Shown: positions 1 through 6,936 of the stretch, piece after piece
Position numbering within the stretch: position 1 is the stretch's first letter
Layout of the letters: the number at the start of each line of letters is the position of its first letter
Source of the DNA: a virus
Length of the DNA stretch: 26,703 nucleotides
Virus record (IMG/VR): IMGVR_UViG_3300048065_000133
Location: 1-26,703 of that record
Reading direction: 5' to 3' (one strand)
Program-made: the position numbers and the translations under genes
The notes under the pieces: model-generated
What the model saw: only the letters and a program-made list of their open reading frames with translations
The model's database searches: none
Told to the model about the DNA's origin: nothing

Positions 1-351
1 GTTCATATTGTCAATAGCTTTTATTTATGATATTTAAGAAATGCAAACATTGCTTAGGCAAACACTGCCAGCAATGCTTTCCTAAACATTATATAGTATA
101 TAGATGCAAAGCTTGGCGTGATTGCTTGGCTTGCTTTGTTTGTTTTGTGTTGTGTGTTTTGTGTGTCTCATCACATACAAACAGACAATGCTTCATGTGG
201 CAATGCTAGGCAGATTTGCTTGCTAGTTTGTTTGCTGTACGGGGGCTTGCTGGCTGGCCTGTACCCCCGAGCAGACGGTGCGCACTTTCTATATGTTAAT
301 TACTACATTGCAACACACAGCCTAACTTACTATGCTATAGCAGAGGATTAC
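1..351. other. Non-coding region upstream of terminase genes
   Basis: No credible gene is seen on either strand. Open frames here are short, Cys/Phe/Val-rich and lack ribosome sites, so they look like by-products of composition. The region holds an A-free stretch at 122-169 that is pure G/T from 135 to 166, a GC hairpin at 240-269, and AT-rich promoter-like stretches near 1-36 and 88-103. Short motifs recur (gcttgc, gcttgg, caatgct). Its position directly before terS would suit late-promoter or packaging-site sequences, but neither role is shown by the sequence. Confidence 0.6.
240..269. repeat. GC-rich inverted repeat (hairpin)
   Basis: CGGGGG at 240-245 pairs with CCCCCG at 264-269 around an 18-base loop. 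TGCT at 233-236 can pair with AGCA at 270-273 if the three bases 237-239 bulge. No T tract follows, so a Rho-independent terminator is not supported. It may be a structured element of the terS leader. Confidence 0.45.
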
Positions 352-738
352 ATGGCAAAGCTAACTACACAGAGAATTGATGCACTGACTGCAAAGATTA
401 TGGACGGACATAGTCTTGCTAGGGCTTGCACTGAGTTAAAGATAAGTCGTGCTAATATTTATAGTCGTATGGCAGAGGATGCTGACTTAGAGAGGCAGAT
501 ACGCACTGCCCAGCAGCAGAGTGCTGAGAAGGCTGTAGAGGAGTTAGATGAGTTATACCAGCAGAGGTTAAGGGGTGAGAAGGATTATGACCCTAATGTG
601 CTGAGGGATTATGCTACCCATGTTCGGTGGAAGGTTGGTAAGTTGATGCCTGACAGGTTTGGTGATCAGAAGAACAGGGCTGGTGTTGAGATAGGTGATG
701 GCACTGTTAAGATAGTTTGGGAAACTGATGCAAGTTAA
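352..738 (+). CDS. terS: Terminase small subunit
   Basis: 128-residue protein expected to recognise phage DNA and recruit the large terminase for head filling. The N-terminal third carries a helix-turn-helix-like segment (GHSLARACTELKISRANIYS, about residues 22-41). This is followed by a charged helical oligomerisation region rich in Gln/Glu and a C-terminal segment with the KVGKLMPDRFGD pattern common in small terminases. I chose the ATG at 352 because AGAGG sits five bases upstream and the product then begins at the DNA-binding domain. The frame stays open upstream to an ATG at 118, but that extension is Cys-rich and unlike the family. The stop overlaps terL by 11 bases, indicating translational coupling. 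The family call rests on pattern and on the adjacent terL. Confidence 0.85.
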   Translation: MAKLTTQRIDALTAKIMDGHSLARACTELKISRANIYSRMAEDADLERQIRTAQQQSAEKAVEELDELYQQRLRGEKDYDPNVLRDYATHVRWKVGKLMPDRFGDQKNRAGVEIGDGTVKIVWETDAS

Positions 739-2014
739 AATCCCTTATAAGCCAAGGGCATTGCAAGCTGAGATGCACCAGAGTGTAAAGCGTTGGAATG
801 TTCTTGTGATGCACAGACGCTTTGGCAAGACTGTTTGGGCTGTTAATCATTTAATAAAGCATTGTCTTACTTGTGAGTTACCAAGACCTAGAGTGGCCTT
901 TGTTGCCCCTACCTTTACACAGGCGAAGCGGATAGCTTGGGATTATGTAAAGTATTATGCTGGTGTAATACCTGGCGTTACCTTTAATGAGACAGAACTT
1001 AGAGTAGACTTTCCTAATGGTGGGCGGTTAATGCTTTTGTCTGCTGAGAACCCTGACAGCCTTCGTGGTATTTATTTAGACCTATGTGTGTTTGATGAAT
1101 TTGGTATGCAGAACCCAAGAGTATGGGGAGAGGTTGTTAGACCAGCACTATCCGATAGACAGGGTGGTGCTGTTTTTTTAGGTACACCAGCAGGGCATAA
1201 TCATTTCTTTGACTTATTGGAGCAAGCCAAGAAAGAGGTAGATGAGGATAGTGACCAGTGGTACTGGAAGATAGTTAAGGCTTCTGAGAGTGAGCTAGTG
1301 CCAGAGACAGAACTGGATGCTGCTAGGTCTATGATGACACCAGAGCAGTATGAGCAAGAATATGAGTGTTCCTTTACTGCTGCTATTATAGGGGCGTACT
1401 ATGGTAAGTTGCTGGCTGACGCAGATGACAGTAATAGAATTACTAGAGTGCCGTATGATCCTGCTTATCCAGTGCATACAGCTTGGGATTTGGGTATAAA
1501 CGATAGTACCGCTATTTGGTTTGCTCAGATATTCAGGGGCGGTGCAGTCCATATTATAGATTACTATGAGAACAGTGGGGTGGGGTTAGACCACTATGCT
1601 GAGATATTGCGGCAGAAGGATTACCATTGGGGCGATCATCTTGCGCCACATGATATAGAAGTGCGAGAGCTTGGCAGTGGCAAGTCTAGGCTAGAGACTG
1701 CTTTTAGTTTGGGCATTCGCTTTAGGGTTATACCTAAGATGAAGATTATAGATGGGATTAGTGCAGCGCGTATGATGTTGCCTAAGTGTTACTTTGACAG
1801 GGAGAAAACACATGAAGGCGTTGAGATGTTGCGTCAATATCGCCAAGAGTTTGATGAAAAAAGAAAAGTATTTAGAGATCATCCACGCCATGACTTTACG
1901 AGCCACAGCGCAGATGCGTTTAGGTATTTGGCTATTGGGTTGGAAAATAAACAAACTATGGTCAAACCTCCGCAAGCTATGGCGATGAATGACTACAATC
2001 CGTTTGCAATATGA
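728..2014 (+). CDS. terL: Terminase large subunit (ATPase/nuclease)
   Basis: 428-residue packaging motor. The N-terminal ATPase has a Walker A-type loop HRRFGKT at residues 29-35 (K34) and Walker B ending LCVFDE at 119-124 (D123, catalytic E124). GTPAG at 152-156 lies where the coupling motif is expected. The C-terminal RNase H-like nuclease starts near AWDLGINDST (D254), and its last acidic residue lies in HSADAFRYLA (D396). The length is normal for a compact terminase. In infection it would bind terS and the portal, translocate DNA with ATP and cut concatemers. It starts inside the end of terS, and its stop overlaps the next gene by 4 bases (ATGA). Confidence 0.96.
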   Translation: MQVKIPYKPRALQAEMHQSVKRWNVLVMHRRFGKTVWAVNHLIKHCLTCELPRPRVAFVAPTFTQAKRIAWDYVKYYAGVIPGVTFNETELRVDFPNGGRLMLLSAENPDSLRGIYLDLCVFDEFGMQNPRVWGEVVRPALSDRQGGAVFLGTPAGHNHFFDLLEQAKKEVDEDSDQWYWKIVKASESELVPETELDAARSMMTPEQYEQEYECSFTAAIIGAYYGKLLADADDSNRITRVPYDPAYPVHTAWDLGINDSTAIWFAQIFRGGAVHIIDYYENSGVGLDHYAEILRQKDYHWGDHLAPHDIEVRELGSGKSRLETAFSLGIRFRVIPKMKIIDGISAARMMLPKCYFDREKTHEGVEMLRQYRQEFDEKRKVFRDHPRHDFTSHSADAFRYLAIGLENKQTMVKPPQAMAMNDYNPFAI

Positions 2015-2418
2015 CACAGGAAAGCTATGAAAAGATAATGGCTATGGTAGCCGACAGTCCATATCATAAATGGTGGCCTGAAGAAATACTGGAAAGTCAT
2101 ATAGATACACCGCTTTCTTTAGGTCAGTTCATAGTTGGAGAGAATGATGATGAGACTTTTTTCTTTTTTGCTACTTGGGCTTTCCCAGAAGAAAAGCATT
2201 TACAGGAGTATTTGCGTACAAGATGTTTCCCAGAAGAGGGTTTTCATGGGCAGGGCGAGGACATTTGGATTGTAGACTTTATATGTCTAGGCGGTAGGCA
2301 AGATGTGGCTACGGCTTTCCGTTGTGTCAAAAGTCTGGTATATACGATGGGGTATGATAAATTTTTCTGGCTTAGAACTGAAAAGAACAAAATAGGCTGG
2401 CACAGTATTAAGGGGTAA
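2011..2418 (+). CDS. HlyC-like (toxin-activating) lysine acyltransferase
   Basis: 135-residue protein whose motif order matches the RTX-toxin activating acyltransferases (HlyC/ApxC family, GNAT-like fold). Those enzymes move a fatty acyl chain from acyl-ACP to lysines of a toxin. SPYHKWW at residues 16-22 corresponds to the family's SxxHxxW with catalytic His (H19 here, H23 in HlyC). GQF at 38-40 and ATWAF at 54-58 match the central strands. EDIWIVDFI at 83-91 matches the strand with catalytic Asp (D89 here, D92 in HlyC). The His-Asp spacing is 70, against 69 in HlyC as I recall its sequence. It lacks the longer C-terminal part of HlyC. It lies between terL and the portal, with 4-base overlap to terL and no RTX toxin nearby, so its substrate may be a virion or host protein. 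Confidence 0.72.
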   Translation: MTQESYEKIMAMVADSPYHKWWPEEILESHIDTPLSLGQFIVGENDDETFFFFATWAFPEEKHLQEYLRTRCFPEEGFHGQGEDIWIVDFICLGGRQDVATAFRCVKSLVYTMGYDKFFWLRTEKNKIGWHSIKG

Positions 2419-2421
2419 GAC

Positions 2422-2637
2422 ATGGGCGGTATGTTTGCAAAGGCAAGAGGCGAGTTTATTGCAAAAGCCTTGAAGAAAGCTATGGATGAACAGCAAGTTC
2501 AACAAGCAATGCCACAGGCGGCTGCTCTTGCTCTTGAAGATGAAGATAAGCCTAAGAAAAAGAAAGCTGCTGGTCTTAAAGGTAAGACAAAGCGAACTGG
2601 TGGCGCGGGGAAATTTGGCGAAACTATTTTAGGATAA
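2422..2637 (+). CDS. Small Lys/Ala-rich head-region protein
   Basis: 71-residue protein of unknown function. It starts MGGMFAKARGE, has a Gln/Ala-rich middle, an acidic patch (EDEDKPKKKK, about residues 39-48) and a basic Gly-rich tail ending in GETILG. AAGGGG lies just upstream of its ATG. The last codons TTA GGA TAA place AGGA eight bases before the next ATG. The C-terminus (basic, Gly/Thr-rich, ending T-I/L-L-G) resembles that of the protein ending at 3162, suggesting a family of small structural or head-joining proteins. I cannot assign a function. Confidence 0.75.
   Translation: MGGMFAKARGEFIAKALKKAMDEQQVQQAMPQAAALALEDEDKPKKKKAAGLKGKTKRTGGAGKFGETILG
2631..2634 (+). promoter_or_regulatory. 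Shine-Dalgarno inside the stop region of the upstream gene
   Basis: AGGA is formed by the Leu-Gly codons TTA GGA just before the TAA of the preceding gene and lies eight bases from the ATG at 2643. The same arrangement recurs at 3156-3159. Confidence 0.6.
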
Positions 2638-2642
2638 GTGTT

Positions 2643-2960
2643 ATGGGCGGTTTTAATCCAATTAAAGTAATAAAAGACACGGTAAATACAGTAACGAATG
2701 TTGGCAAGAAAGCTCTGACAGAGACATTTGATACCGTAACGGGTATGGATAAAGAGGAGCGAAGGACACTTCTGTATGGTGATCCGCAAACACCAAGAGA
2801 AACGCCAGAGGTTACGCCTGAAGTTGTGCCTGATGACGATACTTTATTAAGAGACACCAGAAGAACTAGAGGCAAACGTGCTGGACAGGGCGGTACTCTA
2901 GTGGGTGGCTATGGTGCTTTGTACCGCAAGGGCGGTTCTAAATCTGCTACAGGAGAATAA
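2643..2960 (+). CDS. Small head-region protein, unknown
   Basis: 105-residue protein without a recognised family. Its N-terminal half is an amphipathic Val/Thr/Lys helix region (residues 1-35). A Pro/Glu/Thr-rich linker follows (about 48-68). The tail is basic and Gly-rich, with RGKRAGQGGTLVGG near residues 77-90. That tail resembles the R/K-R-G-x-G-x-T segment of its two neighbours, so the three genes may be diverged relatives or share a binding motif. Its context between terminase and portal suggests a head or connector accessory role. It is followed one base later by the next gene, whose AGGAG lies within its last codons. Confidence 0.72.
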   Translation: MGGFNPIKVIKDTVNTVTNVGKKALTETFDTVTGMDKEERRTLLYGDPQTPRETPEVTPEVVPDDDTLLRDTRRTRGKRAGQGGTLVGGYGALYRKGGSKSATGE

Positions 2961-2961
2961 G

Positions 2962-3162
2962 ATGAGCTTTATGAAACCAAAAGTAATTACACCACCACCA
3001 CCACCACCGCCACCACCAGAGCCAGACATGGCAAAAGCAACAGCTTTGGCAGAAGAGGCTACTGCTGGTGAGCGTAGAAGGCGCAAGGGTGCTGGCTCTA
3101 CACAGGTTGCTGGCCTTACATCTTCGCAAGCTACAACGGCAAAGCCAACATTGTTAGGATAA
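2962..3162 (+). CDS. Small polyproline-containing head-region protein
   Basis: 66-residue protein with a run of nine prolines at residues 11-19, then an Ala/Glu helix, a basic RRRRKG stretch (about 38-43) and a C-terminus ending in TLLG. I recall small proteins of this design (Pro run, Arg-rich segment, Thr-Leu-Leu-Gly end) just before the portal in other T7-like marine phages, but their role is unknown to me. The ATG at 2962 is preferred because AGGAG lies at 2951-2955. An in-frame upstream ATG at 2905 would overlap the previous gene without need. The portal starts five bases after its stop. Confidence 0.78.
   Translation: MSFMKPKVITPPPPPPPPPEPDMAKATALAEEATAGERRRRKGAGSTQVAGLTSSQATTAKPTLLG
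2992..3018 (+). repeat. CCA trinucleotide run encoding nine prolines
   Basis: Nine proline codons in a row, eight of them CCA and one CCG, form a microsatellite-like tract. Such a polyproline run normally slows ribosomes and depends on EF-P. Confidence 0.9.
3156..3159 (+). promoter_or_regulatory. Portal Shine-Dalgarno within the upstream C-terminus
   Basis: AGGA arises from the Leu-Gly codons TTA GGA before the TAA at 3160-3162 and sits seven bases from the portal ATG at 3167. It repeats the arrangement seen at 2631. Confidence 0.6.
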
Positions 3163-3166
3163 ATCA

Positions 3167-4753
3167 ATGGATGACATCAAAGCCATCATTAAAAGGTTTG
3201 AAGCCTTAGAAGGTCAGCGAGACAACTGGCAAAATCATTTCCAAGAACTTGCTGATTATATGCTCCCACGGAAAGCTGACATTGTGCGTAAGCGTACAAG
3301 AGGCGAAAAGCGCATGGAGCAGATCTTTGATGGCACAGCTTTACAGGCTGTTGATCTGTTATCCGCTTCTTTACATGGTATGCTAACCAGTGGTGCTAGT
3401 GCTTGGTTTCATTTGGCAATGAAAGACCAGACCGTTGGTCGTGATCAAGAGGTACAAAACTGGTTAGAAGATACTAGCAGTCGTATGCTACGGGCTTTTA
3501 ATACGTCAAACTTTGAAACAGAAATCCATGAGATGTATGTGGATCTAGTTGTGTTTGGCACTGGCTGTATGTTTGTAGAGATGGATCAGGGCAAGCTACG
3601 GTTTAGCACTAGGCACATCTCAGAGTTTCACATAGCTGAAAACCAGTTTGGTTTAGTCGATACTGTTTTTAGAAAGTACAAGTTACCAGCTAGACAAGCT
3701 GTACTGCGCTTTGGCTACGAAGAAGTAACAGACTATATACGCAAGGTTTATGACAAAAGACCAGACGATGAAGTAACCATTCTTCACGCAGTTATGCCGC
3801 GATATGATCGTGACCCACAAAAGATGGACAGTGCGAATATGCCATTCGCCTCTGTTTACATTTGTATGGAAAGCAAGATGCCTGTTTCAGTAAAAGGCTT
3901 CCAAGAGTTCCCGTACGTTGTTCCACGTTTCTTAAAGGCAACTGGTGAAACAATGGGGAGATCACCTGCTATGGTGGCGTTGCCTGACGTTAAGATGTTG
4001 AATCTTATGTCGAAAACCATCATACAGGCGGCACAAAAGCAGATTGATCCTCCACTGCTTGTGCCTGATGACGGATTTCTCCTCCCGATCCGTACTAACC
4101 CAGGTGGTCTAAACTTCTTCAGGGCTGGAAGCAGAGATACAATTACCCCTCTTAACGTGGGTGCTAACATACCTATTGGTCTACAGATGGAAGAGCAAAG
4201 ACGCATGGCTATTCGTTCTGCGTTTTATGTAGACCAGTTATTGTCAGGTGGTGCGCCTAACATGACAGCTACAGAGGTTATCCAGAGGCAAGAAGAACGC
4301 ATGAGGGTGATTGGCCCTGTGCTTGGTAGATTGATGAACGAGATGTTGCGTCCATTGATTGACAGAGCATTTTCATTAATGTTGCGTGAAGAGATGCTTG
4401 CACAGCCACCAGAACTGCTGCAAGGGCGTGATGTGGATATTGAGTATGTATCACCGCTAGCTCGCGCACAGAAGTCTAGCAGCCTAAACAATACTATGAA
4501 GGCACTAGAGATATTAATGCCGTTGTCGCAGTCATTGCCTGTTGGGGATCACATTGACCCTGATGGACTTGTGCGCCACGTTACTGACGCTCTGGGCGTT
4601 CCTAAGACGGTTCTTAACTCTGACGTAGAAATACAACAACAGCGTCAACAAAGAGCAGAGCAGCAACAGCAAATGGCTGAAAGACAAGAAGAGCAAGAAG
4701 ATGTTTACACTGCTGCACAAGCTGCACAGGCAGTTAGAATGGTACAGAAGTAA
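3167..4753 (+). CDS. Portal (head-tail connector) protein, T7 family
   Basis: 528-residue protein of the T7 gp8-like connector family, which forms the dodecameric ring through which DNA enters and to which the tail attaches. Typical N-terminal features are YMLPRK at residues 31-36, IFDGTA at 53-58 and GMLTSGASAW at 71-80. The middle carries the conserved GRSPAM and IIQAAQKQIDPPLLVPDDG blocks, followed by a region with TATEVIQRQEERM. The C-terminal 50 residues are Gln/Glu-rich and probably coiled coil. Length is close to T7 gp8 (536). The stop TAA shares its last base with the next ATG. Confidence 0.95.
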   Translation: MDDIKAIIKRFEALEGQRDNWQNHFQELADYMLPRKADIVRKRTRGEKRMEQIFDGTALQAVDLLSASLHGMLTSGASAWFHLAMKDQTVGRDQEVQNWLEDTSSRMLRAFNTSNFETEIHEMYVDLVVFGTGCMFVEMDQGKLRFSTRHISEFHIAENQFGLVDTVFRKYKLPARQAVLRFGYEEVTDYIRKVYDKRPDDEVTILHAVMPRYDRDPQKMDSANMPFASVYICMESKMPVSVKGFQEFPYVVPRFLKATGETMGRSPAMVALPDVKMLNLMSKTIIQAAQKQIDPPLLVPDDGFLLPIRTNPGGLNFFRAGSRDTITPLNVGANIPIGLQMEEQRRMAIRSAFYVDQLLSGGAPNMTATEVIQRQEERMRVIGPVLGRLMNEMLRPLIDRAFSLMLREEMLAQPPELLQGRDVDIEYVSPLARAQKSSSLNNTMKALEILMPLSQSLPVGDHIDPDGLVRHVTDALGVPKTVLNSDVEIQQQRQQRAEQQQQMAERQEEQEDVYTAAQAAQAVRMVQK

Positions 4754-4953
4754 TGCAAGAAGTAGCAAAGATGAAGTTAATGTATAATGACCTGTTTACT
4801 GGCGAGGCTGGTAAGAAGGTGTTAGGAGATCTAGAGGCGCGTTGTAATTGGCGTACTTCTAGTTATGTAGCTGGCGATGCCAACGCTACAGCCTTTGAGG
4901 AAGGCAAACGAGCAGTGCTATTGCACATTCACAATATGTTAAGAGAGGATTAA
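4753..4953 (+). CDS. Bbp19-like small head protein
   Basis: 66-residue protein matching the Bbp19 family, named after Bordetella phage BPP-1. The diagnostic parts are YNDLFTGEAGKKVLGDLEAR at residues 11-30 and GDANATAFEEGKRAVLLHI at 41-59. The family consists of short proteins found between portal and scaffold/capsid genes; the molecular role is unknown. It is translationally coupled to the portal by a TAATG overlap. Confidence 0.83.
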   Translation: MQEVAKMKLMYNDLFTGEAGKKVLGDLEARCNWRTSSYVAGDANATAFEEGKRAVLLHIHNMLRED

Positions 4954-4955
4954 CA

Positions 4956-5804
4956 ATGTCAGAAGCAGAACAGGCAATCCAACCAGAAGTTACAGAAGCA
5001 GCCCCAGCAATGCTGGAAACCCCTGCTGAAGTTGCTCAAGGTGGATCTGGTAACGACTTCTTAAATTCAATACCAGAGGATCTAAGACAACACCCAAGCC
5101 TATCACCTATTAAGGATGTGGAGAACCTTGCTAGGTCTTATGTAAACGCACAGCGTTTGATAGGTGCAGATAAAATACCTATGCCCGTAAACCCTACAGA
5201 AGAAGATTTAGATAGGATTTATGGCAAGCTAGGCAGACCAGAAAGCCCAGATAAGTATGGGATTGCTGCGGATGGTAACGTCTTAACAGAAGAAGCGGCT
5301 AATGCTTATGCAGATGTAGCTCACAAGTTACGACTTACACCTGACCAAGCTAATGGTGTTTTAGAATATTATCGCTCTACTGTAGCAAATGATGCAGAGC
5401 AGTTTAGTGCGCTTAACGAAAAGGCTATGGAAGATGCAGCATCTTCTTTGCAAGCTGAGTGGGGTGTTGACTATGACAATAAAATACAATCTGCACAAAA
5501 AGCAGTAGACCAGTTTGAGGCTGGCGGCATTATGGAAATGCAATTAGCTGATGGAACTAAGCTAGGAAATCATCCAGAAATCATCAGAGCGTTTGCAAAA
5601 ATTGCAGATTTCAGGCAGAATGTAACCAGTGAAGATACAGTTTCAGAGAGTGCTTCATCATTGGGTATGTCAACACAACAAGCAGGGAATGAGATACAAG
5701 CCATTATGGGCGATAGATCTCATGCTTATTGGGATAAGAAAAACCCACAGCATCAACAGGCCGTAGACCGTATGGCACAGCTTATGGAGATGCAGCATGG
5801 CTGA
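4956..5804 (+). CDS. Capsid assembly scaffolding protein
   Basis: 282-residue acidic, largely helical protein directly before the capsid genes, as expected for the scaffold that shapes the procapsid and then leaves. The N-terminal 35 residues are Glu/Ala/Pro-rich and disordered-looking. IPEDLRQHPSLSPIKDVENL (about residues 39-58) followed by LARSYVNAQRLIGADKIP is the conserved start of this scaffold group. The C-terminal part is Gln/Met/Ala-rich (MDRMAQLMEM-like end), fitting a capsid-binding helix. The AGAGGA ribosome site lies seven bases upstream. It overlaps the next gene by 8 bases. Confidence 0.85.
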   Translation: MSEAEQAIQPEVTEAAPAMLETPAEVAQGGSGNDFLNSIPEDLRQHPSLSPIKDVENLARSYVNAQRLIGADKIPMPVNPTEEDLDRIYGKLGRPESPDKYGIAADGNVLTEEAANAYADVAHKLRLTPDQANGVLEYYRSTVANDAEQFSALNEKAMEDAASSLQAEWGVDYDNKIQSAQKAVDQFEAGGIMEMQLADGTKLGNHPEIIRAFAKIADFRQNVTSEDTVSESASSLGMSTQQAGNEIQAIMGDRSHAYWDKKNPQHQQAVDRMAQLMEMQHG

Positions 5805-5991
5805 TACTGATCAGTTATCGCCAGTTGAAGTGCGACTAGAGTGTTTGCGTATTGCGGTAGAGTTTGGTACTCAGCGTGATATATTAAATCCCGATCAGTT
5901 GGTAGACAAGTATTATCAACTGGTCACTCAGGGTAGCGGTGCAAATCGTCCTGTTGACAATCGGAAAGACGATAGACGAAAGCAGTCTTAA
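5797..5991 (+). CDS. Small protein between scaffold and capsid, unknown
   Basis: 64-residue protein beginning MADTDQLSPVEVRLECLRIA. It forms a short helical domain (residues 8-45) and a polar, basic tail. I recall short proteins with a similar pattern at this site in related phages, but no function is known to me. It starts inside the scaffold gene, so coupled translation and a role in head assembly are plausible inferences. Confidence 0.75.
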   Translation: MADTDQLSPVEVRLECLRIAVEFGTQRDILNPDQLVDKYYQLVTQGSGANRPVDNRKDDRRKQS

Positions 5992-6067
5992 AAAGCTAGG
6001 CGTGTCCGTCATCGGGTAGCACACTGCAAGTTAGTTCAAATGTAACCTGTAGAAAAGGAGAGACATT
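5992..6067 (+). promoter_or_regulatory. Leader of the major capsid gene with ribosome site and possible fold
   Basis: A 76-base gap in an otherwise tightly packed operon. GTGT at 6002-6005 can pair with ACAC at 6021-6024, with CCG/CGG inside. Further on, a four-pair stem flanks the seven-base loop TTCAAAT near 6035-6041. AAAAGGAG (6053-6060) is a strong Shine-Dalgarno for the ATG at 6068. The fold may help high expression of capsid; this is inference. Confidence 0.4.
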
Positions 6068-6925
6068 ATGTCTACTCAAGTAACTACGGCATTTGTCCAG
6101 CAGTATTCTGCTAACGTGCAGATGCTATCACAGCAGATGGGTTCTCGTCTGCGTGATACAGTGCGCGTAGAGTCTATGACTGGAAAAAATGCCTTTTTTG
6201 ACCAAGTTGGTGTAGCCACTGCGGTCAAGCGTACAACTCGTCATGGGGATACCCCACAGATCGATACACCTCATGCTCGCCGCCGTGTGAGTTTGGTAGA
6301 CTACGAATATGCTGACCTGATTGATGATCAGGACAAGATTCGTATGCTAATCGATCCAACATCATCTTACGCAATGGCTGCTGCCGCAGCTATGGGTCGT
6401 GCGATTGATGACGAGATCATTGCAGCCGCTACTGGCACTGCATTTACTGGTGAAACTGGCTCAACTTCAACAGCCCTGCCTGCTGGTCAGCAAATTGCTG
6501 CTGGTGGTACAGATATGACTGTTGCCAAGTTGCGCGAAGCTAAGAAGATTTTGGACTTGGCTGACGTTGATCCTTCTATCCCACGCTACATTGCGGTAGG
6601 GCCAAACCAGATTGAATCTCTGCTAGGTGATACAAACGTAACATCTTCAGATTTCAATACGGTAAAAGCTCTTGTGCAAGGTGATGTGAATCAGTTTATG
6701 GGTTTCACTTTCATCATGTCCAACCGCTTGGCATTGTCTGGCTCTACTCGCACTTGCTTTGCATGGGCAGAAGATGGCTTGGCATTGGCTGTAGGGCGTG
6801 ACGTTAATGCTCGTATCGATGAGCGTGCAGACAAGGGTTACTCAACCCAAGTCTACTACGCCATGAGCGTTGGCAGTACGCGGATGGAAGAAGAAAAAGT
6901 CGTTCAAATCGATTGCGCTGAATAG
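6068..6925 (+). CDS. Major capsid protein (HK97-like fold expected)
   Basis: 285-residue protein placed after the scaffold. It begins MSTQVTTAFVQQYSANVQML and contains GSRLRDTVRVESMTGKNAFF (residues 26-45). An RRRVSLVDYEYADLIDDQDK block (about 71-90) follows, typical of a podovirus capsid group that includes the BPP-1 capsid. A C-terminal region with VGRDVNARIDER and a final YYAMSVGSTRMEEEKVVQI strand also fits. An Ala-rich helix (AMAAAAAMGRAIDDEIIAAA, about 102-121) fits the HK97 spine helix and catalyst of packing. The strong AAGGAG site fits the expected high expression. Hundreds of copies would form the shell. Confidence 0.92.
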   Translation: MSTQVTTAFVQQYSANVQMLSQQMGSRLRDTVRVESMTGKNAFFDQVGVATAVKRTTRHGDTPQIDTPHARRRVSLVDYEYADLIDDQDKIRMLIDPTSSYAMAAAAAMGRAIDDEIIAAATGTAFTGETGSTSTALPAGQQIAAGGTDMTVAKLREAKKILDLADVDPSIPRYIAVGPNQIESLLGDTNVTSSDFNTVKALVQGDVNQFMGFTFIMSNRLALSGSTRTCFAWAEDGLALAVGRDVNARIDERADKGYSTQVYYAMSVGSTRMEEEKVVQIDCAE

Positions 6926-6936
6926 GAGATTGAAGA

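Noticed and set aside
27-209. Cys-rich 60-residue open frame
   Set aside because: Its composition reflects the tgc/tgt-rich tract, it overlaps the region of another chance frame, and no ribosome site or family pattern is seen.
240-269. Hairpin as a Rho-independent terminator
   Set aside because: The loop is long (18 bases) and no T tract follows on either strand.
118-351. In-frame upstream extension of the small terminase from an ATG at 118
   Set aside because: The extension is Cys/Leu/Val-rich, derives from the G/T tract and has no ribosome site, whereas the ATG at 352 has AGAGG at the right distance and gives a normal terminase start.
2992-3018. Short CCA repeats as a CRISPR-like array
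   Set aside because: It is a simple trinucleotide run inside a coding sequence, with no spacers.
5992-6067. tRNA gene before the capsid gene
   Set aside because: D-like and T-like arms are present but there is no anticodon arm, the G53-C61-type pair is a mismatch, and no acceptor stem can be drawn.
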